A stretch of DNA of 34,174 nt from Rhodococcus jostii NBRC 16295 (GTDB taxonomy: Bacteria > Actinomycetota > Actinomycetes > Mycobacteriales > Mycobacteriaceae). The DNA is taken from the NCBI RefSeq assembly GCF_001894825.1, contig NZ_BCWY01000090.1:1-34174 (forward strand). Reading direction: 5' to 3'. The number at the start of each line of letters is the position of its first letter. Position 1 is the stretch's first letter. This document shows, in pieces, positions 15,871-23,684 of this stretch. Under the pieces are notes generated by a model. The model ran no database searches. It was given only the letters and a program-made list of their open reading frames with translations, and had not been told where the DNA came from. Position numbers and translations under genes: made by a program.

Positions 15871-18234
15871 GTGTCGATTGCAAAAACAGTGGGGAAGCTC
15901 GCGGGATCCTCCGCCTTGGCAGGAGTGCTCCTCGCCGGCGTGATGTTTCCGCTCGCCGGCGGGTTCGGTTACGCGTCCAACAGGGCGGCTGACACCGTCG
16001 ACAACGTCTCGGCCGAACTGGTCGAAGGAACGGTTCCCGCGGTCTCGACGATGGTCGACTCGGCGGGCAATCCCATCGCGTGGCTGTACGACCAGCGGCG
16101 GTTCGAAGTCCCGAGCGACAAGATCTCGAACGAGATGAAGCTCGCCATCGTCTCCGTCGAGGACCGCCGGTTCCCCGAGCACAAGGGTGTCGACTGGCAG
16201 GGCACGATGCGTGCCTTCCTGACCAACACCACGAGCGGTGAAGTCCAGCAGGGCGCGTCCACGCTCGACCAGCAGTATGTGAAGAACTACCAGCTGCTCG
16301 TCGTCGCCAAGACCGACGCCGAACGCCGAGCGGCGATCGAGACGACGCCCGCCCGCAAGATCCGCGAGATCCGGATGGCGCTGACGCTCGACAAGGAACT
16401 CACCAAGGACGAGATCCTCACCCGCTATCTCAACCTGGTGCCGTTCGGCAACGCCTCGTTCGGCATCCAGGACGCCGCCCAGACCTACTTCGGCATCGAC
16501 GCCGCCGAACTGAACACCCAGCAGTCCGCGATGCTCGCGGGCATGGTGCAGTCGAGCTCGGCGCTGAACCCGTACACGAATCCCGAAGGCGTGCTCGAGC
16601 GCCGCAACGTCGTTCTCGACACGATGATCTCGAACATCCCCGAGCGGGCCGCCGAGCTGCGGCAGCTCAAGGAGACACCCCTCGGTGTGCTGCCCGAGCC
16701 CAACCGGCTTCCCCGCGGGTGCATCGCCGCCGGCGACCGCGGGTTCTTCTGCGACTACGCCCTCCAGTACCTGGCCAACGCCGGCATCAGCCGCGAGCAG
16801 ATCGACAAGGGCGGCTACCTGATCAAGACGACGCTCGACCCCGCGGTCCAGGCATCGACGAAGGCGGCGCTCAGTGCGAACGCCAGCCCGGAGCTCGACG
16901 GCATCGCAAACGTCATGAACGTGGTCCAGCCCGGCCAGGATTCGCACAAGATTCTCGCGATGGGCAGTAGCCGCACCTACGGCCTCGACGCGAACGCCAA
17001 CGAAACCGTGCAGGCCCAGCCGTACTCACTGGCCGGGCACGGCGCCGGGTCGATCTTCAAGATCTTCACCACGGCAGCCGCGATGGAGAAAGGCCTCGGC
17101 ACCAACGCCATCCTGGACGTCCCCGGGCGGTTCGAGGCCAAAGGCATGGGTAGCGGTGGTGCGCGAGGCTGTCCCGCGTCCACGTACTGCGTCGAGAACG
17201 CCGGCAAATACCCGGCGGCACTGTCGGTGACGGACGCGCTCGCACAGTCGCCCAACACCGCGTTCGTCAAGCTCATCCAGGCCACCGGGGTCGCCCCCAC
17301 CGTCGACATGGCGGTGCGGCTGGGTCTGCGCTCGTACGCCGACCCCGGCACCTCCGGATTCGACGATCGCAGCATGGCGGACTTCCAGAAGGATCAGAAC
17401 CTGGGTTCGTTCACCCTCGGGCCCACATGGATCAATCCCCTGGAACTGTCGAACGTCGCGGCAACGCTCGCGTCGCACGGCAAGTGGTGCCCACCCACCC
17501 CCATCGATTCGGTCTTCGACCGTGAGGGCAAGCCCGTCTCGGTCACCCAGCAGGCGTGCGAGCAGGTGGTCGAACCCGGACTCGCCGACACCCTCACCAA
17601 CGCCATGAGCAAGGACGACAAGCCGGGCGGTACGTCCGCCGGGGCGGCGGGCAGCGTCGGCTGGACGCTCCCGATGGCCGGTAAGACGGGTACCACGGAA
17701 TCCCACATGTCCTCGGGCTTCCTCGGGTTCACCAACAACTTCGCCGCCGCCGTCTACGTGTTCGGTGACTCGCCGACGCCCGGGGAGATCTGCTCGGCCC
17801 CGCTGCGTCCGTGTGGTGACGGAAACCTCTTCGGTGGAAACGAACCCGCCCGGACCTGGTATGCGGCGATGAACCCCATCGCCAACAACTTCGGGCCGAC
17901 GTCGTTGCCGCCGGTCGATCAGAAGTATGTGCGGGGTTCGCAGAACGGTCAGGTTCCGGACGTCACCGGGCTGAGCCAGTCGGCCGCGACGTCCCGTCTG
18001 CAGGGAGCGGGGTTCACCGTCAACTCGGTCACCACCGAATCGCAGGCGACCAAGGGGACGGTCACGAGCGTGTCGCCGTCCGGTTCGGCCATTCCGGGGT
18101 CGACCATCACGATCTACGTCAGCGACGGATCGGTGAAGGCCGCTCCCCCTCAAGCGCCGGCTCAGGGCATCCCCGTTCCGCCCATCCAGCTGCCCGGCCT
18201 GCCGCCGATCCAGCTGCCGCCCATACCGCGGTAA
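15871..18234 (+). CDS. ponA2: bifunctional class A penicillin-binding protein PonA2-like, with PASTA domain
   Basis: 787 residues, membrane-anchored, polymerising and cross-linking peptidoglycan outside the membrane. Order of parts: short cytoplasmic N-terminus and one transmembrane segment (about 13-35); GT51 transglycosylase (about 60-240) with catalytic Glu in VSVEDRRFPEHKGVDW; transpeptidase with active-site Ser in GAGSIFKIF (S-x-x-K), SPN in LAQSPNTAF and KTGTT. A single PASTA repeat (VPDVTGLSQSAA...VSPSGSAIPGS) and a Pro-rich tail (IPVPPIQLPGLPPIQLP) follow. The S-I-F-K variant replaces the usual S-T-F-K without loss of Ser or Lys. Leaderless GTG start. Divergent from whiB4 as in mycobacteria (Rv3682). 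Ends 4 nt before a bidirectional terminator. Confidence 0.95.
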   Translation: MSIAKTVGKLAGSSALAGVLLAGVMFPLAGGFGYASNRAADTVDNVSAELVEGTVPAVSTMVDSAGNPIAWLYDQRRFEVPSDKISNEMKLAIVSVEDRRFPEHKGVDWQGTMRAFLTNTTSGEVQQGASTLDQQYVKNYQLLVVAKTDAERRAAIETTPARKIREIRMALTLDKELTKDEILTRYLNLVPFGNASFGIQDAAQTYFGIDAAELNTQQSAMLAGMVQSSSALNPYTNPEGVLERRNVVLDTMISNIPERAAELRQLKETPLGVLPEPNRLPRGCIAAGDRGFFCDYALQYLANAGISREQIDKGGYLIKTTLDPAVQASTKAALSANASPELDGIANVMNVVQPGQDSHKILAMGSSRTYGLDANANETVQAQPYSLAGHGAGSIFKIFTTAAAMEKGLGTNAILDVPGRFEAKGMGSGGARGCPASTYCVENAGKYPAALSVTDALAQSPNTAFVKLIQATGVAPTVDMAVRLGLRSYADPGTSGFDDRSMADFQKDQNLGSFTLGPTWINPLELSNVAATLASHGKWCPPTPIDSVFDREGKPVSVTQQACEQVVEPGLADTLTNAMSKDDKPGGTSAGAAGSVGWTLPMAGKTGTTESHMSSGFLGFTNNFAAAVYVFGDSPTPGEICSAPLRPCGDGNLFGGNEPARTWYAAMNPIANNFGPTSLPPVDQKYVRGSQNGQVPDVTGLSQSAATSRLQGAGFTVNSVTTESQATKGTVTSVSPSGSAIPGSTITIYVSDGSVKAAPPQAPAQGIPVPPIQLPGLPPIQLPPIPR

Positions 18235-18238
18235 CCCC

Positions 18239-18284
18239 CACGTGAGTGGGAAGGTGTGCGGGGGCGCACTTTCCCACTCACGTG
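18239..18284. terminator. bidirectional terminator between ponA2 and yqeY, GTGAGT family
   Basis: 18-bp inverted repeat with one G-T wobble: arms 18239-18256 and 18267-18284, loop 10 nt. It fills the gap between convergent stops at 18234 and 18289. The stem base CGTGAGT...ACTCACG is shared with four other palindromes here, while the apical part differs. Confidence 0.9.
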
Positions 18285-18288
18285 CGGG

Positions 18289-18756
18289 TCAGAGGCGGGA
18301 CTTCACCGCGTGCGAGAGCCGCGAACCGTCAGCCTTGCCGCCCGCGAGTGCGCCGGCGGCCTTCATGACCTGACCCATCTGACGCATACCGGGACGCTCA
18401 CCGATCTCCTCGGCCACCTGAGCGATGGCGGTGTCCACGACGTCGACGAGTTCCGCGTCGGTCAGCGGGGTCGGGAGGTATTCGTCGATGATCTGAGCCT
18501 CGGCCCGCTCCTGCGCCGCCAGCTCACCTCGACCGTTCTCGGTGTAGATCTCGGCGGACTCGCCGCGCTTCTTCGACTCCTTCGCGAGGACCTTGAGCAC
18601 CTCGTCGTCGGTGAGTTCACGAGCTTCCTTGCCGGAGACCTCTTCGGTCTGCACGGCGGCCATCAACATGCGGATAGTGGCGGTGCGCAGCGAATCCTTG
18701 GCCTTCATCGCGGCCGTCATGTCGGAGCGCAGTCTTGCTTTCAGTGAATCTGGCAT
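18289..18756 (-). CDS. GatB/YqeY-domain protein
   Basis: 155 residues, cytoplasmic, all-helical. The pattern (LKARLRSDMTAAMKAKDSLR...IRMLMAAVQTEEV...EYLPTPLTDAEL...GERPGMRQMGQVMKAAGALAGGKADGS) is that of YqeY, which resembles the tail domain of GatB amidotransferases and is thought to interact with tRNA. Its cellular role is unproven. The ATG is 7 nt after a TAGCGT hexamer, without a ribosome site. It is divergent from the metallophosphoesterase gene with a 67-nt spacer carrying both predicted promoters. Confidence 0.92.
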   Translation of the reverse strand: MPDSLKARLRSDMTAAMKAKDSLRTATIRMLMAAVQTEEVSGKEARELTDDEVLKVLAKESKKRGESAEIYTENGRGELAAQERAEAQIIDEYLPTPLTDAELVDVVDTAIAQVAEEIGERPGMRQMGQVMKAAGALAGGKADGSRLSHAVKSRL

Positions 18757-18763
18757 GGGCGAA

Positions 18764-18769
18764 ACGCTA
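18764..18769 (-). promoter_or_regulatory. -10 hexamer TAGCGT of yqeY, leaderless arrangement
   Basis: TAGCGT followed by 7 nt and the ATG at 18756. No ribosome site upstream. Confidence 0.5.
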
Positions 18770-18811
18770 CGCGCCCCGATTCTGACACTGCACCGCGATT
18801 GCGCTCATCAG

Positions 18812-18817
18812 TATCCT
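18812..18817 (+). promoter_or_regulatory. -10 hexamer TATCCT of metallophosphoesterase gene, leaderless arrangement
   Basis: TATCCT followed by 6 nt (GGAAGA) and the GTG start at 18824. The GGAAGA could also act as a very close ribosome site, but spacing is too short for that. Confidence 0.45.
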
Positions 18818-18823
18818 GGAAGA

Positions 18824-19795
18824 GTGTCTGACGAGTTCCGTGCCAACCTGACCCGCGCCGCCCTGGGTACGGCGGGTGCCGCCGCCCTCGGCATCGGCTA
18901 CGCCTCGCTCATCGAACGCAACGCGTTCGTGCTGCGTGAAGTCACGATGCCGGTCCTCGAACCCGGGTCGTCGACGCTGCGGGTGCTGCACATCAGCGAC
19001 CTGCACATGATGCCCGGACAGCGGCTGAAACAGAACTGGCTGCGCGAGCTGGACAACCTCGACCCCGACCTCGTCGTCAACACCGGCGACAACCTTTCGC
19101 ACCAGCGGGCGGTGCCCGCGGTGGTCCAGGCGATGGGGAATCTGCTGGCCCGCCCGGGACTGTTCGTCTTCGGCAGCAACGACTACTTCGCGCCCAAGCC
19201 GAAGAACCCGCTCAAGTACTTCCGCAGGGAACACAAGCGGGTCCTCGGCGAGCCGCTGCCGTGGGGCGACTTGCGGGCCGCGTTCACCGAGCGCGGCTGG
19301 TTCGACGTCACCCACGTGCGCCGCGACCTCGAGGTGTCGGGGGTTCGGATCGCGTCGGCGGGCGTCGACGATCCGCACCTCAAGCGCGATCGGTACGACA
19401 CCATCGCCGGCCCGCCCAATCCGCTGGCCGATCTCCGCCTGGGCATCACCCACTCGCCCGAACCGCGTGTGCTCGACCGGTTCGCGGACGACGGATACGA
19501 CCTCGTGCTGGCGGGCCACACGCACGGCGGTCAGCTGTGCCTGCCGTTCTACGGCGCGCTGGTCACCAACTGCGACATCGATCGCTCGCGGGTGAAGGGT
19601 CCGTCGAAGTGGGGCGCGCACACCCAGCTGCACGTGTCCGCCGGGGTCGGGACGTCCCCGTGGGCGCCGGCCCGCTTCTGCTGCCGCCCCGAGGCGACGC
19701 TCCTGACGTTGGTTCCGGCTCAGCGCGGCGGCTCGGATGCCGACGCCGCGCGGAGTCGCACGGAGTCGTCGGAGAGCACCGTTATACGCAATTGA
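18824..19795 (+). CDS. metallophosphoesterase (calcineurin-like), YaeI/Rv3683-like
   Basis: 323 residues. Metal-site motifs are in order: HISDLHMMPGQ (D-x-H), NTGDNLS (GD), FGSNDYF (the usual GNHD as GSND, so the His is replaced by Asp region), and LAGHTHGGQL. A hydrophobic stretch near residues 10-27 (AALGTAGAAALGIGYASL) may be a weak membrane anchor. Relatives act on phosphodiesters or lipid-type substrates; the substrate here is unknown. Matches the gene after ponA2 in mycobacteria. The stop is followed 54 nt later by tRNA-Pro on the same strand. Confidence 0.88.
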   Translation: MSDEFRANLTRAALGTAGAAALGIGYASLIERNAFVLREVTMPVLEPGSSTLRVLHISDLHMMPGQRLKQNWLRELDNLDPDLVVNTGDNLSHQRAVPAVVQAMGNLLARPGLFVFGSNDYFAPKPKNPLKYFRREHKRVLGEPLPWGDLRAAFTERGWFDVTHVRRDLEVSGVRIASAGVDDPHLKRDRYDTIAGPPNPLADLRLGITHSPEPRVLDRFADDGYDLVLAGHTHGGQLCLPFYGALVTNCDIDRSRVKGPSKWGAHTQLHVSAGVGTSPWAPARFCCRPEATLLTLVPAQRGGSDADAARSRTESSESTVIRN

Positions 19796-19849
19796 CCAGG
19801 GGATTTAATGGTCACTGACTGTGTAATGTAAGCTAGCCGAGGTTCAACA

Positions 19850-19923
<74 letters not shown>

Positions 19924-19938
19924 CAGTGTGAGACACCG

Positions 19939-19978
19939 AGAAGAGGCTCCGACCGGTTCGCCGGTCGGAGCCTCTTCT
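19939..19978 (+). terminator. intrinsic terminator of tRNA-Pro
   Basis: Perfect 18-bp stem (19939-19956 with 19961-19978) closed by a TTCG tetraloop. No T tract beyond TCTTCT within the arm. Confidence 0.92.
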
Positions 19979-20033
19979 GCATGGTGGGGGCGTTTTCCGG
20001 TTGCACGGACCCCACGCACTCCCGCCCAAAACC

Positions 20034-20052
20034 TCAGGCTAGCCTCACCTCA
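20034..20052. promoter_or_regulatory. candidate DtxR/IdeR iron box over the leaderless promoter of the siderophore-binding gene
   Basis: TCAGGCTAGCCTCACCTCA matches TWAGGTWAGSCTWACCTWA at about 14-15 of 19 positions and is a near palindrome (AGGCTAG/CTCACCT). It contains the predicted -10 TAGCCT (20040-20045), which lies 6 nt before the ATG at 20052. Repressor binding there would block the promoter. Confidence 0.45.
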
Positions 20053-21059
20053 TGTCATCGAGGCTCTACGTACGCGCCGGGCTGGTCGCCCTGGCCACCG
20101 TCTTTCTCGCCGCCTGCGGCACCACCGACAGCGGATCGTCCGCCGGCAACACCGATGTCGCGACCGGCGGTCGACTGTTCGCCACGGCGGACGCCGAGAC
20201 CGCCAAACTCGGCACCGACGCCGATCCGGGCGTCTTCCCCCGGACCATCACCCACGCGCTCGGCGAGACCGTCATCGAGAAGAAGCCCGAACGGGTGATC
20301 GTCCTCGACGGTGGTGAGCTGGACGACGTGCTCTCCCTCGGAATCACGCCCGTCGGACTGGCCAGCCCGGAGAGCGCCGCAGGTCAGCCGTCCTACCTCG
20401 CCGACAAGCTCGCCGGAGTGCCGGACGTCGGCACCACCAACAACCTGAACCTCGAGGCGATCTCCGCGCTGCAGCCCGATCTGATCCTGGGCAGCAAACT
20501 GCGCGCCGACAAGCTGTACCCGCAGCTGTCGTCGATCGCACCGACCGTGTTCGGCATCCGCCCCGGCTTCCCGTGGAAGGAGAACTTCCTGCTTGTCGCC
20601 GACGCCCTCGGTGAGGAGACCAAGGCGGAGGACGTTCTCAACACCTACCAGACCCGCGCCGACGAGGTCCGGGAGTCGATCACAGGTGAGCCGACGATCT
20701 CGCTGGTGCGGTTCATGTCCGGCAAGACCCGCCTGTACGGCAACCTGTCGTTCATCGGCGTCATCCTGAAGGATGTCGGGCTCCCCCGCCCCACGATCCA
20801 GGACGTGGACGAACTCGCCGTCGAGGTGAGCCAGGAGACGATCGGCGAGGCCGACGCCGACCGGATCTTCTACTCCAGCTACGGCGCACCCGACACCACC
20901 GACGAGTCGACCGTGGTCGGCGGCCCGCTGTGGAATCAGATGCAGGCGGTGAAGGACGGCAAGTCCGTGCACGTCAGCGACGAGACGTGGTTCCTCGCCC
21001 TCGGCCCCACCGGCGCGATGCTCGTCCTCGACGACCTCGAGAACATGCTCGCAGCCTGA
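20052..21059 (+). CDS. ABC transporter substrate-binding lipoprotein, iron-siderophore type
   Basis: 335 residues. A lipoprotein signal peptide ends in the lipobox LAAC (Cys about 22, VFLAACGTTDSGSS). The mature part is a class III periplasmic-binding (FecB/FepB-type) protein: RVIVLDGGELDDVLSLGITPVGLA, ISALQPDLILGSKL and FLALGPTGAMLVLDDLENM are family-typical. It would capture ferric siderophores or a similar chelate at the outer face of the membrane. No permease or ATPase genes adjoin, so it must work with a transporter encoded elsewhere. Predicted to be leaderless and iron-repressed through the site at 20034-20052. Convergent with the next gene, 9 nt between stops. Confidence 0.87.
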   Translation: MSSRLYVRAGLVALATVFLAACGTTDSGSSAGNTDVATGGRLFATADAETAKLGTDADPGVFPRTITHALGETVIEKKPERVIVLDGGELDDVLSLGITPVGLASPESAAGQPSYLADKLAGVPDVGTTNNLNLEAISALQPDLILGSKLRADKLYPQLSSIAPTVFGIRPGFPWKENFLLVADALGEETKAEDVLNTYQTRADEVRESITGEPTISLVRFMSGKTRLYGNLSFIGVILKDVGLPRPTIQDVDELAVEVSQETIGEADADRIFYSSYGAPDTTDESTVVGGPLWNQMQAVKDGKSVHVSDETWFLALGPTGAMLVLDDLENMLAA

Positions 21060-21068
21060 GTCACCGAG

Positions 21069-21872
21069 TTACTGAGGCACAGGCATGAACGCGTCGTAGA
21101 TTGCCTGCGGCGCACCGTCGATTGCCCAGATGACCATGAGTCCGACGGCCACGGTGAGGGCGGGCCCGAGCACGACCTTCTCGAAGGGCCCGCCCGCCCG
21201 GATGGACAGGAACGACGGAAGCCGGAACTCCCACCACCGTTCCTTGCCGAGTGTGAGGAACGGGGCGAGGAAGGGGACGCCTTCCTTGGTGATGGCGTCC
21301 CCGAGACAGTGGGTGACGCAGCCGAGCGCCACCGCGACACCGAGTCCGGTGGAGCCGGCCTCCGTCGGATACGACTGCCACGTGAGGGCGGACAGCACGG
21401 CGGCGACCGCCGAAACTGCCAGCCAGCCTTTTTCTTTGGCCAGCTCACCGGCCAACCCTCTAAGGGCCAGGCCGAGGCAGATGAAGAGCGTGGCGATGAT
21501 GGCCGGTTTGCCGAACTGGACGACCAGCGCCGACACGCCCGCTCCGATACCCGCCGCGAACAGCGCGGTGTGGGTGAGCGTGCGGTGTCCGCCGCGCCGC
21601 TTGCCGTCCCGTTTGCCCTTTGTGACAGTGTAGAAACCCAGCGACACCGCGTCGACACCCTTCGCGACGACGTTGCTGACCGGACCGAACGAGCGCGAGA
21701 CGGTGGACTGGCTCGTGTCGAGGTCCGGGAGCAGCGCCGCCCCGGCGCACACCGCCGCGAACGTGAAGGTCTCGGCCGTCGAGGTGGGCCCACCCCAGTC
21801 GAGGGGCAGCAGATCTGCGACCGCCAGACCTACGGCAGCACCGGACATTGCATGGGTTGGACCCATCACCAT
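21069..21872 (-). CDS. DUF457/YdjM-type membrane-bound metal-dependent hydrolase
   Basis: 267 residues from ATG 21872. About six hydrophobic segments. Motifs: GPTHAMSG near the N-terminus, LLPDLDTSQSTVSRSFG (the P-D-x-D) and GGHRTLTHT (H-R-x-x-T-H), followed by CVTHCLGD. These conserved His and Asp residues define the YdjM/DUF457 family, annotated as metal-dependent hydrolases; the reaction is not known. A GTG at 21884 would add four residues and has AAAGG immediately upstream, so the exact start is uncertain. An ATG at 21866 is also possible. Confidence 0.82.
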   Translation of the reverse strand: MVMGPTHAMSGAAVGLAVADLLPLDWGGPTSTAETFTFAAVCAGAALLPDLDTSQSTVSRSFGPVSNVVAKGVDAVSLGFYTVTKGKRDGKRRGGHRTLTHTALFAAGIGAGVSALVVQFGKPAIIATLFICLGLALRGLAGELAKEKGWLAVSAVAAVLSALTWQSYPTEAGSTGLGVAVALGCVTHCLGDAITKEGVPFLAPFLTLGKERWWEFRLPSFLSIRAGGPFEKVVLGPALTVAVGLMVIWAIDGAPQAIYDAFMPVPQ

Positions 21873-21976
21873 GGAAGACAGCACCTTTCGACCCCGACTC
21901 GGGACACGGTCATACGAGCCGGTGTCCTGACACCGCCCAACCTAGCAACAACATCCGACACATCCGTCACACCCCT

Positions 21977-22016
21977 GTGAGTACTTCTCAACCGCGGGCG
22001 GTTAACAAGTACTCAC
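21977..22016. terminator. palindrome of the GTGAGT family, not adjacent to a recognised stop codon
   Basis: 19-nt arms 21977-21995 and 21998-22016 with two mismatches, 10 perfect bp at the base (GTGAGTACTT), flanked by CCCC and GGGG that extend the stem past a one-base bulge. Similar in sequence to the copy at 29606-29645. The nearest minus-strand gene end is katA, 146 nt away. Confidence 0.7.
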
Positions 22017-22045
22017 GGGGGGCGCCGAGGGTGGATGATGGAGTT

Positions 22046-22141
22046 GTGCGTTACGCCCAGTCGGGCGAAGGAGGGTCGAAAGTGGAAACTGTGGTGGTAT
22101 TCGTTCTCGCCTGCCTGATCTACTGGTGGGGCCTGCTCTGA
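22046..22141 (+). CDS. probable transmembrane miniprotein (19 or 31 residues)
   Basis: A short frame ending at TGA 22139-22141. From GTG 22082 it encodes METVVVFVLACLIYWWGLL, a single hydrophobic helix with one Cys and two Trp. That start has a strong Shine-Dalgarno, AAGGAGGG at 22068-22075, 6 nt upstream. An upstream in-frame GTG (22046) would add the hydrophilic MRYAQSGEGGSK; it lies 6 nt after GATGAT, a possible weak -10. The gene lies alone between hairpins at 21977-22016 and 22124-22154, so a transcript of about 110 nt is expected. Too short for family assignment. It could be a small membrane regulator or a type I toxin-like peptide, but I have no evidence for either function. Confidence 0.6.
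   Translation: MRYAQSGEGGSKVETVVVFVLACLIYWWGLL
22068..22075 (+). promoter_or_regulatory. strong Shine-Dalgarno of the miniprotein gene
   Basis: AAGGAGGG, 6 nt before GTG 22082. One of the best ribosome sites in the window, which argues that the 19-residue frame is translated. Confidence 0.6.
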
Positions 22142-22154
22142 GCCTGCCCCACCA
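22124..22154. terminator. bidirectional hairpin between miniprotein gene and katA
   Basis: 9-bp stem TGGTGGGGC/GCCCCACCA (22124-22132 with 22146-22154), loop 13 nt. It overlaps the last codons and stop of the miniprotein and lies 7 nt after the katA stop. Confidence 0.7.
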
Positions 22155-22161
22155 ACGAACG

Positions 22162-23631
22162 TCAGTTCTGGCTCTGCCCTTCCCGGACACCGATTTCCAC
22201 TCGCTTGCCGAGGTCGGGATCGACGTTCTTCCAGTATTCGAAGACGCGGAGCAGGACCGGCTCGCTGACACCGCCGAGTGCGTGACCGACGATGTTGATC
22301 ACCAGGCGTTCGCGTTCGTCGTCGTCCAGGACCTCCCGGACGAGCGTGCCCGCCTGCGTGAAGTCGCCGTCCTCGGCGTGCTCGATGTAGCCGGCGCGCA
22401 CCGACTCACCGTCGAACGCCCAGAGGCCTTCGTCGCCGGCGAGGGAGGCGTCGGCGTGCGGGCCTCCGTACGAGTTCGGCGCGTACACCGGGGTCTCGGG
22501 CGAATTGGTGGCGTACCGCATCGCGCCGTCCTGCGAGTACGAGTTCACCTGATTCTTCGGTGCGTTGACGGGCAGCTGCGCGTAGTTGGCGCCGATGCGG
22601 TACCGGTGAGCGTCCGCGTACGAGAAGACGCGGCCCAGCAGCATCTTGTCGGGTGAGAAGCCGATTCCCGGAACGACATTCGACGGTTCGAACGACGCCT
22701 GTTCGATCTGGGCGAAGAAGTTGTCGGGGTTGCGGTTGAGGGTCCACTTGCCGACCTCGATCAGCGGGTAGTCCTTCTGCGACCACACCTTGGTGAGGTC
22801 GAACGGATTGAACCGGTAGCCCTCGGCCTCGTCGACGGGCATGACCTGGACCTTCAGCGTCCAGCTGGGGAACTCGCCGCGGGCGATCGTGTCGTACAGG
22901 TCGGCGCGGTGATGGTCGGGGTCGTTGCCGGCGAGGGAGTCGGCCTCGTCCTGGGTGAGAAACTCGATGCCCTGGTTGGTCTTGAAGTGGTACTTCACCC
23001 AGAAGCGCTCGCCCTCGGCGTTGACCCACTGGTAGGTGTGCGAGCCGAATCCGTCCATGTGACGCCACGTCTTCGGGATTCCGCGGTCACCCATCAGCCA
23101 GGTCACCTGATGGGCAGACTCGGGCCGCAGCGTCCAGAAGTCCCACTGCATGTCGTGGTCGCGCAGGCCGGATCCGGGCAGACGCTTCTGCGAGTGGATG
23201 AAGTCGGGGAACTTGATCGGGTCCTTGATGAAGAACACCGGCGTGTTGTTGCCGACGAGGTCGTAGTTGCCGTCCTCGGTGTAGAACTTCACGGCGAAGC
23301 CACGCGGGTCGCGCCAGGTGTCGGGGCTGCCCTGCTCGCCGGCGACGGTGGAGAACCGCACCAGCGACTCGGTTTTCGCGCCGGGCTGGAACAGCGTGGC
23401 CTTGGTGTAGCGGCTCACGTCGTGGGTGACGACCAGTTCGCCGAATGCGCCGCCGCCCTTGGCGTGGACGACGCGCTCCGGGACACGCTCACGGTTGAAC
23501 TGGGCGAGCTTCTCGACCAGGTAGTGGTCGTGCAGGAGGATGGGCCCCTGGGGACCGGCGGTGAGCGATTCGTTGTCGCTGACGACGGGAATTCCGGCAT
23601 TGGTGGTGGTCGCGCGCTGTGTTTCAGGCAT
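22162..23631 (-). CDS. katA: monofunctional heme catalase (clade 3 type)
   Basis: 489 residues, cytoplasmic, converts H2O2 to water and O2. Catalytic His56 (ERVVHAKGGGAFG) and Asn129 (GNNTPVFFIKD) are present, and the proximal heme Tyr lies near residue 340 (RVFSYADAHRYRIG). The small-subunit length without a C-terminal flavodoxin-like domain indicates clade 3. ATG 23631 has GGAGG about 9 nt upstream; an in-frame ATG 21 nt earlier is not needed. Directly downstream of the fur-type gene (53 nt), the order seen for CatR-CatA in Streptomyces and FurA-KatG in mycobacteria, so peroxide-responsive co-regulation is expected. Confidence 0.96.
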   Translation of the reverse strand: MPETQRATTTNAGIPVVSDNESLTAGPQGPILLHDHYLVEKLAQFNRERVPERVVHAKGGGAFGELVVTHDVSRYTKATLFQPGAKTESLVRFSTVAGEQGSPDTWRDPRGFAVKFYTEDGNYDLVGNNTPVFFIKDPIKFPDFIHSQKRLPGSGLRDHDMQWDFWTLRPESAHQVTWLMGDRGIPKTWRHMDGFGSHTYQWVNAEGERFWVKYHFKTNQGIEFLTQDEADSLAGNDPDHHRADLYDTIARGEFPSWTLKVQVMPVDEAEGYRFNPFDLTKVWSQKDYPLIEVGKWTLNRNPDNFFAQIEQASFEPSNVVPGIGFSPDKMLLGRVFSYADAHRYRIGANYAQLPVNAPKNQVNSYSQDGAMRYATNSPETPVYAPNSYGGPHADASLAGDEGLWAFDGESVRAGYIEHAEDGDFTQAGTLVREVLDDDERERLVINIVGHALGGVSEPVLLRVFEYWKNVDPDLGKRVEIGVREGQSQN

Positions 23632-23684
23632 GGCAAAGCCTCCAGGTTGCATCGGGTGAGGGTGTAGCGGTGGGGACGGACGGG

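Noticed and set aside
19792..19834. TTGACC at 19792 as -35 for tRNA-Pro.
   Set aside because: No -10 at proper spacing; it overlaps the metallophosphoesterase stop codon.
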